Positions 1-10,333 are shown, counted from the first letter of the stretch. The stretch: 64,000 nt of DNA from Clostridia bacterium (GCA_017380575.1 JAFODS010000074.1:1-64000), one strand, 5' to 3'. The notes: generated by a model from the sequence alone, not told the origin. Made by a program: numbers and translations.

Positions 1-105
1 GATGAATTAAAGAAATATATTCATTACTACAACAACGAAAGAATTTCCCTGAAACTAAAAGGAATGAGTCCGGTACAATACCGAACTCATTCGCAAACAA
101 TATAA
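1..105 (+). pseudogene. IS3-family transposase, C-terminal end (cut by window edge)
   Basis: The first 34 codons are open and end in TAA at 103-105. They read as the end of an IS3-family (DDE/rve) transposase: the YYNNERI motif at residues 9-15 followed by LKGMSPVQYR is the usual C-terminus of the catalytic subunit. Only this tail is in the window, so it cannot be told whether the element is intact upstream. I call it from the motif alone; the subgroup (IS150-like or IS3-like) is not determined. Confidence 0.8.
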
Positions 106-140
106 TATTTATTTTTGTCTAATCTTTGGGGTTCACTTCA
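1..140 (+). mobile_element. right end of an IS3-family insertion sequence
   Basis: After the transposase stop comes a TTTTTGTCTAATCTTTGGGG stretch ending in TTCACTTCA at about 140. This TGTCTA...GGGG...TTCA layout is typical of IS3-family terminal repeats. The element ends about 20 bp past the stop codon of the convergent Na/Pi cotransporter gene, where a terminator would be expected. The left end and any target duplication lie outside the window. Confidence 0.6.
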
Positions 141-161
141 CCTCGGAGATAGCTCTTAATT

Positions 162-1916
162 TTATTTAGCGGGCAAAACGTATTTATCTTTGTATTCGTC
201 AAAGCTGTGTGTGAATGTTTCGCTGCCTGATGATTTGTAGTTATTAAGATATTCGTGAGTGTCAAAAACAGACTTGCTTATCTGAATCTGGCAAACGGCA
301 ATGTTTGAACAGTGGTCGGAAACTCTTTCGTAGTTTGTGAGCAAATCGGAAAGAACAAAACCGAGCTCGATTGTGCATTTACCACCTGTAAGACGTGCAA
401 TATGTCTTGATTTAATCTCAGCAAGAAGGTCGTCGATAACCTGCTCAAGAGGTTCAACCTTCTTCGCAAGTGCAAGGTCGTTTTCTGCAAATGCTTTTTC
501 TGTAAGCTCGAGTATTTCTTTGATTGCATCCGTTGCAACCTTAAGCTCTGCTTTTGCGTTTTCCGAGAAGTTAATCTCTTTATCGTTGATTTCCTGTGCG
601 GCTTTGGCAATGTTTACTGCATGGTCACCGATTCTTTCAAAGTCGCCGATGGCGTGAAGAAGGGTTGAAACCATATTGTTGTCCGCATCCGTAAGGGCGT
701 GGCCGGAAACCTTAACAAGGAAAGTTCCGAGCTTGTCTTCGTAATCGTCAAGCTTTTGTTCGCTTTCAATGATCTTGTCAACGATTTTGGTATCAAACTT
801 TTCTACAAGAGAGATTGAATCGAGCAAAGCTTCAATTGCAACCTGTCCCATCTGAACTGTATAGTTCTTGCTTTCTGAAACTGCGAGAGAAGGGGAGTTG
901 AGAAGACGGTCGTCGATGAATGCACTTTTGCCTGTTGCTTTTTTGTCCTTAACGGTTTTTCTTGCAAGCGTTTCAAGAAGCTTTGAAAACGGGAAGAGCA
1001 AAACAGTTGTTGCAACGTTGAAAATACTGTGGATAACAGCGATGCCTGCAGGCTCAATAGCTGAATCGACAAAAGCAAAATGAACAAACATATTTACAAT
1101 GTAGAAGAGGGCAAGCCAGAATATTGTTCCGATGAGGTTGAAATAAACGTGAACAGCAGCAACTCTTTTAGCGTTTTTGGAAACGCCGATACTGGAAAGA
1201 AGTGCTGTTACGCAAGTACCGATGTTCTGACCCATAATAATCGGAATAGCCATACCGTATGAAATTGCACCCGTCAGCGATAAAGCCTGAAGAATACCGA
1301 CTGTAGCGGATGAACTCTGAACAACAGCGGTCATAACAACACCGAGAAGAACACCCAGAATCGGATTTTCAAACATTACCATAAGGTTACGGAAACCGTC
1401 CATTTCAGCAAGCGGATCCATCGCATCGCTCATCATTTCCATACCAAACATAAGGATAGCGAAGCCAAGGCAGATGCCTCCGATGTCTTTCGTACGGTTT
1501 TTCTTTGAAATCATTGTCATCAGAATACCGATGAAAGCTACGATTGCGGAAAGAGCAGCAGGCTTGAGCAGATTAACAAAAACATTGTCACTGTCAATAC
1601 CGGTAAGGCTGAGAATCCAGGCTGTTGCGGTCGTACCGATGTTTGAACCCATAATTACACCGACAGCCTGACTGAGTTGCATAATTCCCGAGTTAACAAG
1701 ACCGACGAGCATAACCGTTACGGCAGATGAAGACTGAATCGTTGCAGTGATTGCAGCACCGAGAAGCAATGCTTTGACAGGCTTGTCCGTCATAACCCTG
1801 AGGATTTTTTCAAGCTTACCGCCGGCTGTTTTTTCGAGGTTGCCTGACATCGTATTCATACCGAAAAGGAAAAGGGCAAGACCGCCGAAAAGTGAAATGA
1901 AATTAAAAATTGTCAT
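162..1916 (-). CDS. Na/Pi-cotransporter family protein with C-terminal PhoU-like domain
   Basis: Predicted sodium-dependent phosphate transporter of the cytoplasmic membrane, 584 aa. Two inverted Na_Pi_cotrans repeats are visible, each with the signature QSSSA (residues about 61-65 and 200-204) among many hydrophobic segments. The last 220 residues are helical and charged, like a PhoU domain. The ATG at 1916 follows GGAGG with 7-nt spacing; an in-frame start at 1937 has no such site. A promoter with overlapping inverted repeats lies upstream (1965-2024). The gene appears monocistronic. Family assignment is firm; the transported ion is inferred. Confidence 0.9.
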   Translation of the reverse strand: MTIFNFISLFGGLALFLFGMNTMSGNLEKTAGGKLEKILRVMTDKPVKALLLGAAITATIQSSSAVTVMLVGLVNSGIMQLSQAVGVIMGSNIGTTATAWILSLTGIDSDNVFVNLLKPAALSAIVAFIGILMTMISKKNRTKDIGGICLGFAILMFGMEMMSDAMDPLAEMDGFRNLMVMFENPILGVLLGVVMTAVVQSSSATVGILQALSLTGAISYGMAIPIIMGQNIGTCVTALLSSIGVSKNAKRVAAVHVYFNLIGTIFWLALFYIVNMFVHFAFVDSAIEPAGIAVIHSIFNVATTVLLFPFSKLLETLARKTVKDKKATGKSAFIDDRLLNSPSLAVSESKNYTVQMGQVAIEALLDSISLVEKFDTKIVDKIIESEQKLDDYEDKLGTFLVKVSGHALTDADNNMVSTLLHAIGDFERIGDHAVNIAKAAQEINDKEINFSENAKAELKVATDAIKEILELTEKAFAENDLALAKKVEPLEQVIDDLLAEIKSRHIARLTGGKCTIELGFVLSDLLTNYERVSDHCSNIAVCQIQISKSVFDTHEYLNNYKSSGSETFTHSFDEYKDKYVLPAK

Positions 1917-1964
1917 GTTTTGCACCTCCGTAGGCACGTGGGTATATTGTTAGTCTATGCTGAA

Positions 1965-2024
1965 TGAAGTGCTAAAAACAAACACTTCACTTAAAATGTT
2001 AGCACTTATTCTGTAGAAAATCAA
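1965..2024 (-). promoter_or_regulatory. promoter with overlapping inverted repeats before the Na/Pi transporter gene
   Basis: On the minus strand, TTGATT (2019-2024) and TAACAT (1996-2001) are 17 bp apart. Two inverted repeats overlap the start of transcription: TGAAGTG/CACTTCA (1965-1971 and 1983-1989) and GTGCTAA/TTAGCAC (1969-1975 and 1999-2005). The second arm of the latter covers part of the -10 box, so an operator is possible. No regulator is suggested by the neighbours. Confidence 0.45.
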
Positions 2025-2095
2025 TATGTTTTGGGAATTATGGAATAAAAAAGAAGAAACTTTTTAGTGCAAGATTTTTTCCGCTTATAAAAGAA

Positions 2096-2119
2096 AAAGC
2101 AGAGCCGAAGCTCTGCTTT
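2096..2119 (-). terminator. terminator of the PRPP synthetase gene
   Basis: A perfect 10-bp stem AAAGCAGAGC/GCTCTGCTTT with a 4-nt loop sits just past the stop codon. It is followed on the minus strand by a T-rich run (TTTTTCTTTTAT). Confidence 0.85.
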
Positions 2120-2131
2120 GTTAATTTAATC

Positions 2132-3301
2132 TTATTTAAGTCCTTTTTTCTCAAGAAGAGCATTGATCTTATCAGCCGGATCAAGAAGCTCTGCGATTGA
2201 AGTGTCGTGGTTAAGAGTGTCAACCATATATGAAATGTACTTTGAAAGGTCAACCTCTACATACCACTCTCTTTCCCTGAGTTCGGGTGTGCGGTAAATA
2301 AGGTTTGTTGTGAATACTCTGTAGATAAGACCTTCTTTGTAAGCCTTATCAAAGCTTTCAAGACCGTTACAGAAAAGACCGAATGAAGAGAAGATGTAGA
2401 TTCTGTTTGCCTTAAGCTCCTTAAGCTTTGTAGCAACCTCGATCATTGATTCGCCTGAAGAAATCATATCGTCAACGATGATAACGTCTTTACCTGCAAC
2501 GTTGTCACCAAGGAACTCGTGAGCGATGATCGGGTTGCGTCCGTCAACGATTCTTGAATAGTCACGGCGCTTGTAGAACATACCGAGCTCAACGCCGAGA
2601 ACTGTTGAATAGAAGATACAACGTGACATACCGCCTTCGTCGGGAGAGATGATCATAAGGTTGTCCTTATCAAGTGAAAGATCCTCAACGTTACGAACCA
2701 TTGACTTGATCATCTGGTATGCAGGAGAAACGCTTTCAAAACCGCAAAGGGGAATAGCGTTCATAACTCTGGGGTCGTGAGCATCGAAAGTGATAAGGTT
2801 TTCAACGCCCATTGTCTGAAGCTCCTGAAGCATCATTGCACAGTCAAGTGACTCACGGCTTGAACGCTTGTGCTGTCTGCCTTCATAAAGCATCGGCATA
2901 ATAACAGAAATTCTCTTTGCCTTGCCTTCAATTGCGCTGATTGCACGTTTGATGTTTGCAAAGTGGTCGTCCGGAGACATCGGAACGTCCATGCCGTACA
3001 TTTTATATGTTACACCGTAGTTGAAGCAATCGCAGAGGATGAAAATATCATAACCTCTTACAGTCTGCTTAAGAGCTGCTTTGCTTTCACCTGTACCGAA
3101 ACGAGGGAAAGTAATATCTACGATATAAGTGTCCTTTTCATAACCTGCAAACGCGAGGGTGTCCTTATGCTCGCTGTTTCTTTCGTAACGCCATGTTTTG
3201 AGATAATGGTCAATTTTTGCGGCAAGTTCCTCACAACCGGGTAAAGCAATGATACCGAGCTGACCGACCGGAATTGTGTCGTAATTTGACTTGTTGTTCA
3301 T
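2132..3301 (-). CDS. prs: ribose-phosphate pyrophosphokinase (PRPP synthetase)
   Basis: Makes 5-phosphoribosyl-1-pyrophosphate from ribose-5-phosphate and ATP for purine, pyrimidine, NAD, His and Trp synthesis. The PRPP-binding loop IIVDDMISSGES and the TFDAHDPR segment identify the phosphoribosyl-diphosphokinase fold. At 389 aa it is longer than the usual 310-320 aa, with a longer N-terminus and a C-terminal extension of about 50 residues. I believe this long form is common in Clostridia. The ATG at 3301 has AAGGTGG 8 nt upstream; the in-frame start at 3343 is not supported. Cytoplasmic and monocistronic, with its own terminator. Confidence 0.88.
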   Translation of the reverse strand: MNNKSNYDTIPVGQLGIIALPGCEELAAKIDHYLKTWRYERNSEHKDTLAFAGYEKDTYIVDITFPRFGTGESKAALKQTVRGYDIFILCDCFNYGVTYKMYGMDVPMSPDDHFANIKRAISAIEGKAKRISVIMPMLYEGRQHKRSSRESLDCAMMLQELQTMGVENLITFDAHDPRVMNAIPLCGFESVSPAYQMIKSMVRNVEDLSLDKDNLMIISPDEGGMSRCIFYSTVLGVELGMFYKRRDYSRIVDGRNPIIAHEFLGDNVAGKDVIIVDDMISSGESMIEVATKLKELKANRIYIFSSFGLFCNGLESFDKAYKEGLIYRVFTTNLIYRTPELREREWYVEVDLSKYISYMVDTLNHDTSIAELLDPADKINALLEKKGLK

Positions 3302-3457
3302 AATCAGTTCCACCTTCGCATTAATAGTTATAGGCTTGTCCACGAGAAAATGGACATCACTCCATTATTGTACTATATTTGACAAAATTTTTAAAGTGAA
3401 AAGAGGGTATTTTTCACGAAAAATATATTTCAAAAAATAAGGGTTTATTTGTTGAGA

Positions 3458-4627
3458 TTACACAAAAGCATATTCTATATTCATAACTGCAAAGAAGTTT
3501 GTGCCGTTTTTGGAAATTTCTGACGAAATTTCAGCCATAAGGTCGTCATTTGAAAGAGAAAACTTTCTCGGAACAACAACGTCAAAAATGAGGTTTGTGT
3601 GGCTCGGACCGTCAACAACTCTGAAATCGTGAATCGACAGTTCTTCGCTGATTCTTTTTACAGCAGATTCAGCAATAATCTTCAGCTCATTTACACGTGC
3701 ATTGTTAACTTCAACCGGGTCGTAGTGGATGCTCAGAAGAATTCCGAATTCAGCCATAACATCTCTTTCGATATTGTCGATAATGTCGTGTGAATACAAA
3801 ACGTCAAAGTCGGACGGCATTTCAACGTGAACGCTTCCGAAAAATTTATCGGGGCCGTAGTTATGTAAAATCAGGTCGTGAATACCCGTAACGTGTTCGT
3901 AAGATAAAATTTTCGCTTCAAGCTTTTCAACAGTTTCTTTTGTTGGCGGCTCACCGATTAATGAGTTAAGTGTTTCTTTGAAAATTCCGTAGCCTGCCTT
4001 GAGTACAAAACCTGCAACGATTATGCCGAGCCAGCCGTCAATGTGAAGCGACGGGAAGAAGTTTGAAAGAACAAGGGCAATGAGCGTAACGCTTGTTGCG
4101 GCGATATCGCTCAGGCTGTCAGCAACAACTGCAGTCATAGCAGGGGAGTTGATTTTCTTACCTAGCTTACGGTTGAAAAGAGCAAGCCAGAGCTTACCGA
4201 AAATTGAAACAGCGATGATAATTGCACCGACAAGGTTGAAGGTTACGTATTCGGGATTACGGATTTTATCAATAGACTGTGTAAGAAGCTCAAAGCCCAT
4301 AAAAAGGACGATGAACGAAACAACCATTGCTGTGATATATTCAATTCTTCCGTGGCCGAACGGGTGGTCTTCGTCCGCAGGCTTACTTGACATTTTGAAG
4401 CCGAAAACGGTAACCGCGCATGAACCTGCATCGGAAAGGTTGTTAACAGCATCCGCAGTAATTGCGATACTGTTTGTAACTGTACCTACCAGAAACTTTG
4501 CAAGGAATAGGATAACGTTCACAACAATACCTGCACAACCGCTGAGTATACCGTATCTGCCTCTTACCTTGGGGTTTGATATATTGTCACTGTCTTTAAC
4601 GAAAAGTCTGACCAAAAGATCTGTCAA
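3458..4627 (-). CDS. cation diffusion facilitator family transporter
   Basis: Membrane efflux pump for divalent metals (Zn, Mn, Co or Fe type) driven by proton exchange. The N-terminal half has about six hydrophobic segments with the metal-site signature ADAVNNLSDAGS near residue 60 and DEDHPFGHGRIEYI after it. The C-terminal part is the soluble dimerisation domain, here extended to about 389 aa. The TTG at 4627 has AGGAG 7 nt upstream; a GTG nine bases earlier overlaps that site and is rejected. It is the third gene of an operon with an epimerase and a ribokinase, an unusual companion set. Confidence 0.85.
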   Translation of the reverse strand: MTDLLVRLFVKDSDNISNPKVRGRYGILSGCAGIVVNVILFLAKFLVGTVTNSIAITADAVNNLSDAGSCAVTVFGFKMSSKPADEDHPFGHGRIEYITAMVVSFIVLFMGFELLTQSIDKIRNPEYVTFNLVGAIIIAVSIFGKLWLALFNRKLGKKINSPAMTAVVADSLSDIAATSVTLIALVLSNFFPSLHIDGWLGIIVAGFVLKAGYGIFKETLNSLIGEPPTKETVEKLEAKILSYEHVTGIHDLILHNYGPDKFFGSVHVEMPSDFDVLYSHDIIDNIERDVMAEFGILLSIHYDPVEVNNARVNELKIIAESAVKRISEELSIHDFRVVDGPSHTNLIFDVVVPRKFSLSNDDLMAEISSEISKNGTNFFAVMNIEYAFV

Positions 4628-4650
4628 AGGAATCACTCCTGTTTATAATG

Positions 4651-5571
4651 TTATTCAGCTTCTTTGAAATTTAAAAGGTCATCAACCGTCGGCATGGAGC
4701 TTTCGGCACCCATACGGCTGACGGCAATTGAGCCTGCCTTGTTACCCATATCGCAGGCGGTATAAATATCACCGCACTTTTTATATTCAAGTGCAAGTGC
4801 CGCAGTAAAGCAATCGCCTGCAGCTGTAGTGTCAACAACATTGCTTTTGTATGTCGGAATAATCTTAAGATTTTCTCCGTCCCATACACTGCAACCCCTT
4901 GAGCCGAGCTTGAGGACAACGTACTTCGCTTTGATTCTTTTCATAATTATTTTCGAAGCTTCAAGAACGGAAGCTTCATCAGCAGGGGAAATTCCTGAAA
5001 GTGCTTCGGTTTCATTCTCGTTAGGGGAGATGATTTCAACACCCTGCATTCTTTCAAGGTTGAAATTTTTTGCGGGACCGCAGTCGATAACTGTTGTGAT
5101 TCCCTGTGCGATTGCTTTGTTCACACACTCAACAACAACATCCTCGTTCGTTTCAAACTGAACAAGAAGAAGGTCGAGGCTGTCATCAATGCAATCAGCG
5201 GCATCCTTCGGATCAATCTCGGAGTTTGCACTCTCATAAACAACGATGCGGTTTCTGCCTTCGCCGTCAATAATGATTGCTGCCAATCCTGTCTGTGTTC
5301 CGTCTGTGCGGACACAAGAGGAATCAATGCCGTTTTTTTGTAGGTTTTCGATGAGCTTTCTGCCGTTTGTATCGTCGGCAACCTTGCCTATCATCTTCGT
5401 TTTTGCTCCAAGACGTGCAAGTCCCGTTGCCTGGTTTGCACCTTTACCGCCACAGACATAACCGTAGTTTGTACCGAGCAGGTTTTCGCCAACATCGGGC
5501 ACTTTTTCCATATTGAGGATTATATCCATATTGATACTGCCGACAACTGCGGCACGGATATTCTTATACAT
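4651..5571 (-). CDS. rbsK: ribokinase (PfkB-family sugar kinase)
   Basis: Phosphorylates ribose, or a related pentose, at O5 using ATP. The PfkB family signatures are clear: GSINMD near the start, GGKGANQA near residue 42, and the C-terminal DTTAAGDCFTAALA near residue 250 with the catalytic Asp. The 306-aa length is normal. The ATG has AAGGTG 6 nt upstream. It follows the epimerase gene after 17 nt and precedes the cation transporter, so the three are co-transcribed. No ribose transporter is adjacent, so the real substrate could be another sugar such as allose or psicose. Confidence 0.82.
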   Translation of the reverse strand: MYKNIRAAVVGSINMDIILNMEKVPDVGENLLGTNYGYVCGGKGANQATGLARLGAKTKMIGKVADDTNGRKLIENLQKNGIDSSCVRTDGTQTGLAAIIIDGEGRNRIVVYESANSEIDPKDAADCIDDSLDLLLVQFETNEDVVVECVNKAIAQGITTVIDCGPAKNFNLERMQGVEIISPNENETEALSGISPADEASVLEASKIIMKRIKAKYVVLKLGSRGCSVWDGENLKIIPTYKSNVVDTTAAGDCFTAALALEYKKCGDIYTACDMGNKAGSIAVSRMGAESSMPTVDDLLNFKEAE

Positions 5572-5588
5572 AAAATCACCTTATTTTA

Positions 5589-6251
5589 TTAAAGAATAGC
5601 TCTGAAGCTTTCTGCAGACTCTTTCATATCCTTGTCTTTAATGAAAAGACTGCTTGTGCCGAGGACAAAAATTTCAGCTCCGACTTTGCTGAGCATTGCA
5701 CCGTTTGCAGGACTGATATTGCCGTCAACTTCAATCGGAATATCAGGTCTGCCGAGGCTGTCAAGAAAAGCTCTTGTTTTTGCAACCTTTTCTTTTGCCC
5801 CTGCAAATATTTTCTGACCTGCAAAACCGGGACTTACAGTCATAATAAGTGCCATATCGAGGTAGTCAACAAGATGCTCGTAGCAGTTAACAGGTGTTTG
5901 CGGATTGAGTGCAAGACCTGCCTTAATTCCTTTATCTTTGATTTTTGCAAGTGTACGCTGTGCGTGGATATCGCCTTCGTAGTGAATGCAAAGGTAGTCA
6001 TCCTTGCCGAGGTTCATCATATCGATAAACTGTGCAGGGGTGTTGACCATCATATGCACGTCAAGCGGAATGTCGGTCATACCCTTGATTGCATTAATCA
6101 TATCAAAACCGAGAGTGATGTTCGGCACAAAGCTGCCGTCCATTACGTCAAGGTGAAGCAGGTCAATTCCTGCTCTTTCAAGCTCTTTTACAGATTTTTC
6201 AATATTGAGCAAATCCGCACACATAACGGAAGCGGAAAGAAGTTTTTTCAT
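5589..6251 (-). CDS. ribulose-phosphate 3-epimerase family protein (Rpe or allulose-6-phosphate epimerase)
   Basis: TIM-barrel epimerase of 220 aa. The metal-binding HLDVMDGSFVPN motif (around residues 33-44) and MTVSPGFAGQ motif are present. Two details point towards the AlsE (D-allulose-6-phosphate 3-epimerase) branch rather than true Rpe: the N-terminal SVMCADLL and Ala in PGFAGQ, where Rpe has PGFGGQ. Linkage with a ribokinase-like gene fits a sugar-specific pathway. It is the first gene of the operon, behind a perfect palindrome at 6267-6290. Family is firm; the exact substrate is open. Confidence 0.8.
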   Translation of the reverse strand: MKKLLSASVMCADLLNIEKSVKELERAGIDLLHLDVMDGSFVPNITLGFDMINAIKGMTDIPLDVHMMVNTPAQFIDMMNLGKDDYLCIHYEGDIHAQRTLAKIKDKGIKAGLALNPQTPVNCYEHLVDYLDMALIMTVSPGFAGQKIFAGAKEKVAKTRAFLDSLGRPDIPIEVDGNISPANGAMLSKVGAEIFVLGTSSLFIKDKDMKESAESFRAIL

Positions 6252-6266
6252 TGCAATCAGTCCTTT

Positions 6267-6290
6267 GCTAAAATATAGTTATATTTTAGC
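6267..6290. promoter_or_regulatory. perfect 24-bp palindrome, probable operator of the epimerase-ribokinase operon
   Basis: Arms GCTAAAATATA and TATATTTTAGC are perfectly complementary around a GT centre. The right arm contains the -10 box (TAAAAT on the minus strand) of the operon, and the left arm covers the predicted start of transcription. That position suits a repressor site better than a terminator. No regulator gene is adjacent. Confidence 0.6.
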
Positions 6291-6310
6291 ACTTCTTCAC
6301 ATAAAATCAA
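6283..6310 (-). promoter_or_regulatory. promoter of the epimerase-ribokinase-CDF operon
   Basis: On the minus strand, TTGATT (6305-6310) and TAAAAT (6283-6288) are separated by 16 bp. The -10 lies inside the palindrome at 6267-6290. Confidence 0.5.
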
Positions 6311-6332
6311 GTTTTATTCAAAAAATCAGCTA

Positions 6333-6361
6333 TCGACAAAACATCGTTGTTATGCTATAAT
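6333..6361 (+). promoter_or_regulatory. promoter of the propeller protein gene
   Basis: TCGACA (6333-6338) and TATAAT (6356-6361) are 17 bp apart, with an extended -10 TG. The predicted start of transcription is about 40 nt before the ATG at 6412. Confidence 0.7.
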
Positions 6362-6411
6362 TTTTGCGTACACGGTAAATATTACCGAATTTTCAGAAAA
6401 GGAACTTGTTT

Positions 6412-8589
6412 ATGAAAAAACCTACTTTTTATCTTGGTGAATTCACACAGCGCGATAAAGTTTTTATCACAGCTGAAAACGGTGTTGACGTTGAAAATGT
6501 TTTAGCAATTGCATTTGAAGGCGAAACACTTTATATCGCACAGCCCGACTGTCTTGTTGAATATGCAGACGGTAAAACAAAGAAGCTTCCGGTTAAGGCT
6601 TCAAATCTTTTTACAAGAAAAGGCAAGCTTTATGCTGCAATCGGCAACTCACTTGCTGAAATCAAAAAGGGTAAGGCAAAGAAAATTCAGGACTTTGATG
6701 CTCCTGTTGTTGATATTTCAGTTGCCCTTGACGGCTCACTCTGGCTTATAACAGAGGAAGCTCTTTACAGACTTGACGGTGAAGAGTTTGTAAGAATTGT
6801 TGACGTACCTGAAGCGTCAATCTGCCTTGCAGCTCTTGATAACAAGGCAAAGTACGCTGAAACTGTTTTTGTAGGCTCAACGGTTGAAGGTCTTCTTTCA
6901 ATGAAGGGCAAGCGTCGACACTGGGCAGAGCTTCTTCCTGATATCACAGGCGTACTCAGCAAGAAAATCAACTGCATCGCTCTTGATGCACTCGGTCACC
7001 TCTGGGTTGGTTCTGACGACGGTCTTAATATCTATGACGGCAGAAGCTATTGGCTCAACGGCAACGATTTTTATTCAGTTCCTGACGGAGCAATCAACGA
7101 TATGTTCTTTGCTGCTGACGGCAAAAAGTATTTTGCAACAAGCACAGGTATTATCACTCTTATCGAAGGTAAGATTTCTTATTATTCATACGGTGCATGG
7201 CTCCTTCATCCGACAGTAACTAAGATTACGGTTTCGGATAACGGCACAATTGCCGCTGTGACTCCGAGAGGTGTAAGCCTTATTACAGCAAAGACGATGA
7301 CTCTTGCAGAGAAAGCAGCATTAATTGACGAGCTTGATGAAAAATATTTCACAAGAAACGAAGGCTACCATGTTGACAGAGTTCTCCGTAAATACGGTGA
7401 CCTTGATTCAGGTTGGCTTGCAAATTCAGATAACGACGGTCTTTTCACAGGACTTTATTGTGCAAGCCAGTGCTTCCGTTATCAGGTAACAGGCGACGAG
7501 CAGGCAAAGAAGAATGCAAAGCGTGCTGTTGAAGCTATGATCAAGCTTACTGAAGTTACAGGAAGAGAAGGCTTTACCGCACGAGCAACAAGATATTCAC
7601 ATGAAGAAAACTTCGGTGACGGAAACCGTGAAGAATGGCACGTCTGCGAGGATAACCCCGACTGCGAGTGGCTCGGCGAAACATCAAGTGACGAGATGAC
7701 AGGTCACTATTTCGCATACGGTATTTACTTTGACCTCGTTGCAGACGATGAAGAAAAGAAAAAGATCGCTTCTGTTGTAAAGAAGATTACAGACCATATT
7801 ATCGACCATAACTTCCACCTCACAGATGTTGACGGAATCCCGACAACATGGGCAAACTGGGAACCCGACCTTCTTAATAACGACGACAGATGGTATTATG
7901 AAAGAGGAACAAACTCTCTTGAGATTCTTTCCTTCCTTAAGACAACATACCACGTAACAGGCGACGAGAAGTACGAAAAGGTTTACGAAATGCTTATCAA
8001 GAAGCATCATTATGCAATGAACCTTATTCAGTACAAGTGCGAAGACGGTCATATCGCACACATCGACGACCAGCTTGACTTTGTAAATATTTATCCGCTT
8101 CTTGTTTATACAGATAATGCGGCACACAAGGAAATTTTCAAAATGGGTCTTACTCATCACTGGGCATACGAAAGAGTTGAGCGTTCGCCGTTCTTCAATA
8201 TCGTTTACGGTGCGTTGACAAACAATTACTGCGATATCGAAGAGTCAGCTAAGTCACTTTCGGAGATGAATCTTGACTTTGTCAGATGGCCTGTTTATAA
8301 CAGCTACCGTAAGGATATCGTATGGGATACCGAGCAGGAGGCTTCAGGTGTTCCTGCACAGCTTAAGTACCCCGTTGAGTATTGGTCAAGACTTCTTGTA
8401 AACTATGACGGTAACCAGTTTATCTGCGATTCAGGTGCAGAGGAGTTTGTTGCAATCAACAGTAAGCAGACAAACAAAACAAGCACACTTCCCGGCACAT
8501 CAGGTGCAAATGCAAAAAGAGCATCAATGCCGTATGTTTTCCTTCTTCCGTATTGGATGGGCAGATATCACGGACTTCTTGGTGATTAA
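6412..8589 (+). CDS. cytoplasmic beta-propeller protein with C-terminal helical (glycosidase-like) domain, function unknown
   Basis: 725 aa with no signal peptide or membrane segment. The first 300 residues carry beta-propeller blades of the Reg_prop type; the clearest is GHLWVGSDDGLNIYDG near residue 193, with similar blades around it. The remaining 400 residues are rich in Trp, Tyr, Asp and helices (for example RWYYERGTNSLEILSFL), reminiscent of an (alpha/alpha)6 glycosidase or epimerase toroid. I cannot name the family. The ATG at 6412 follows AGGAA with 7-nt spacing. It has its own promoter and terminator, so it acts alone. Confidence 0.7.
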   Translation: MKKPTFYLGEFTQRDKVFITAENGVDVENVLAIAFEGETLYIAQPDCLVEYADGKTKKLPVKASNLFTRKGKLYAAIGNSLAEIKKGKAKKIQDFDAPVVDISVALDGSLWLITEEALYRLDGEEFVRIVDVPEASICLAALDNKAKYAETVFVGSTVEGLLSMKGKRRHWAELLPDITGVLSKKINCIALDALGHLWVGSDDGLNIYDGRSYWLNGNDFYSVPDGAINDMFFAADGKKYFATSTGIITLIEGKISYYSYGAWLLHPTVTKITVSDNGTIAAVTPRGVSLITAKTMTLAEKAALIDELDEKYFTRNEGYHVDRVLRKYGDLDSGWLANSDNDGLFTGLYCASQCFRYQVTGDEQAKKNAKRAVEAMIKLTEVTGREGFTARATRYSHEENFGDGNREEWHVCEDNPDCEWLGETSSDEMTGHYFAYGIYFDLVADDEEKKKIASVVKKITDHIIDHNFHLTDVDGIPTTWANWEPDLLNNDDRWYYERGTNSLEILSFLKTTYHVTGDEKYEKVYEMLIKKHHYAMNLIQYKCEDGHIAHIDDQLDFVNIYPLLVYTDNAAHKEIFKMGLTHHWAYERVERSPFFNIVYGALTNNYCDIEESAKSLSEMNLDFVRWPVYNSYRKDIVWDTEQEASGVPAQLKYPVEYWSRLLVNYDGNQFICDSGAEEFVAINSKQTNKTSTLPGTSGANAKRASMPYVFLLPYWMGRYHGLLGD

Positions 8590-8600
8590 TAAAATTTTAA

Positions 8601-8630
8601 AGCGACAGGATTTTTTTCGGTCCTGTCGCT
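8601..8630 (+). terminator. terminator of the propeller protein gene
   Basis: A perfect 10-bp stem AGCGACAGGA/TCCTGTCGCT with a 10-nt T-rich loop begins 11 nt after the stop codon. The following bases are only moderately T-rich. Confidence 0.6.
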
Positions 8631-8646
8631 TAACTTTTGCAAAAAT

Positions 8647-8674
8647 AAAAGCCTTGCTGTTCGGCAAGGCTTTT
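8647..8674 (-). terminator. terminator of guaB
   Basis: A perfect 11-bp stem AAAAGCCTTGC/GCAAGGCTTTT with a 6-nt loop. On the minus strand it is followed by TTTTATTTTTGC. Confidence 0.85.
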
Positions 8675-8684
8675 AGTGTATATC

Positions 8685-10151
<1,467 letters not shown>

Positions 10152-10192
10152 TCAAAATCCTCCTCAACTGTGTCGATTTTTTAAATTATTTA

Positions 10193-10221
10193 ATTATAAC
10201 GTGAATTTCAGGAAAAAGCAA
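10193..10221 (-). promoter_or_regulatory. promoter of guaB
   Basis: On the minus strand, TTGCTT (10216-10221) and TATAAT (10193-10198) are 17 bp apart. Confidence 0.6.
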
Positions 10222-10299
10222 TCTTTATTTTAAACATTTTTTGAAAAATATCAAAGAAAATATTGCCCTTTACGGTATGTTGCTGTTTATGATGTAAAA

Positions 10300-10327
10300 A
10301 AGAAGCAAAGCTTGTGCTCTGCCTCTT
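10300..10327 (-). terminator. terminator of the mltG-like gene
   Basis: A 12-bp stem with G-U wobbles (AAGAGGCAGAGC with GCTTTGCTTCTT on the minus strand), a 4-nt loop, then TTTTTTAC. Confidence 0.75.
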
Positions 10328-10333
10328 TCAATT

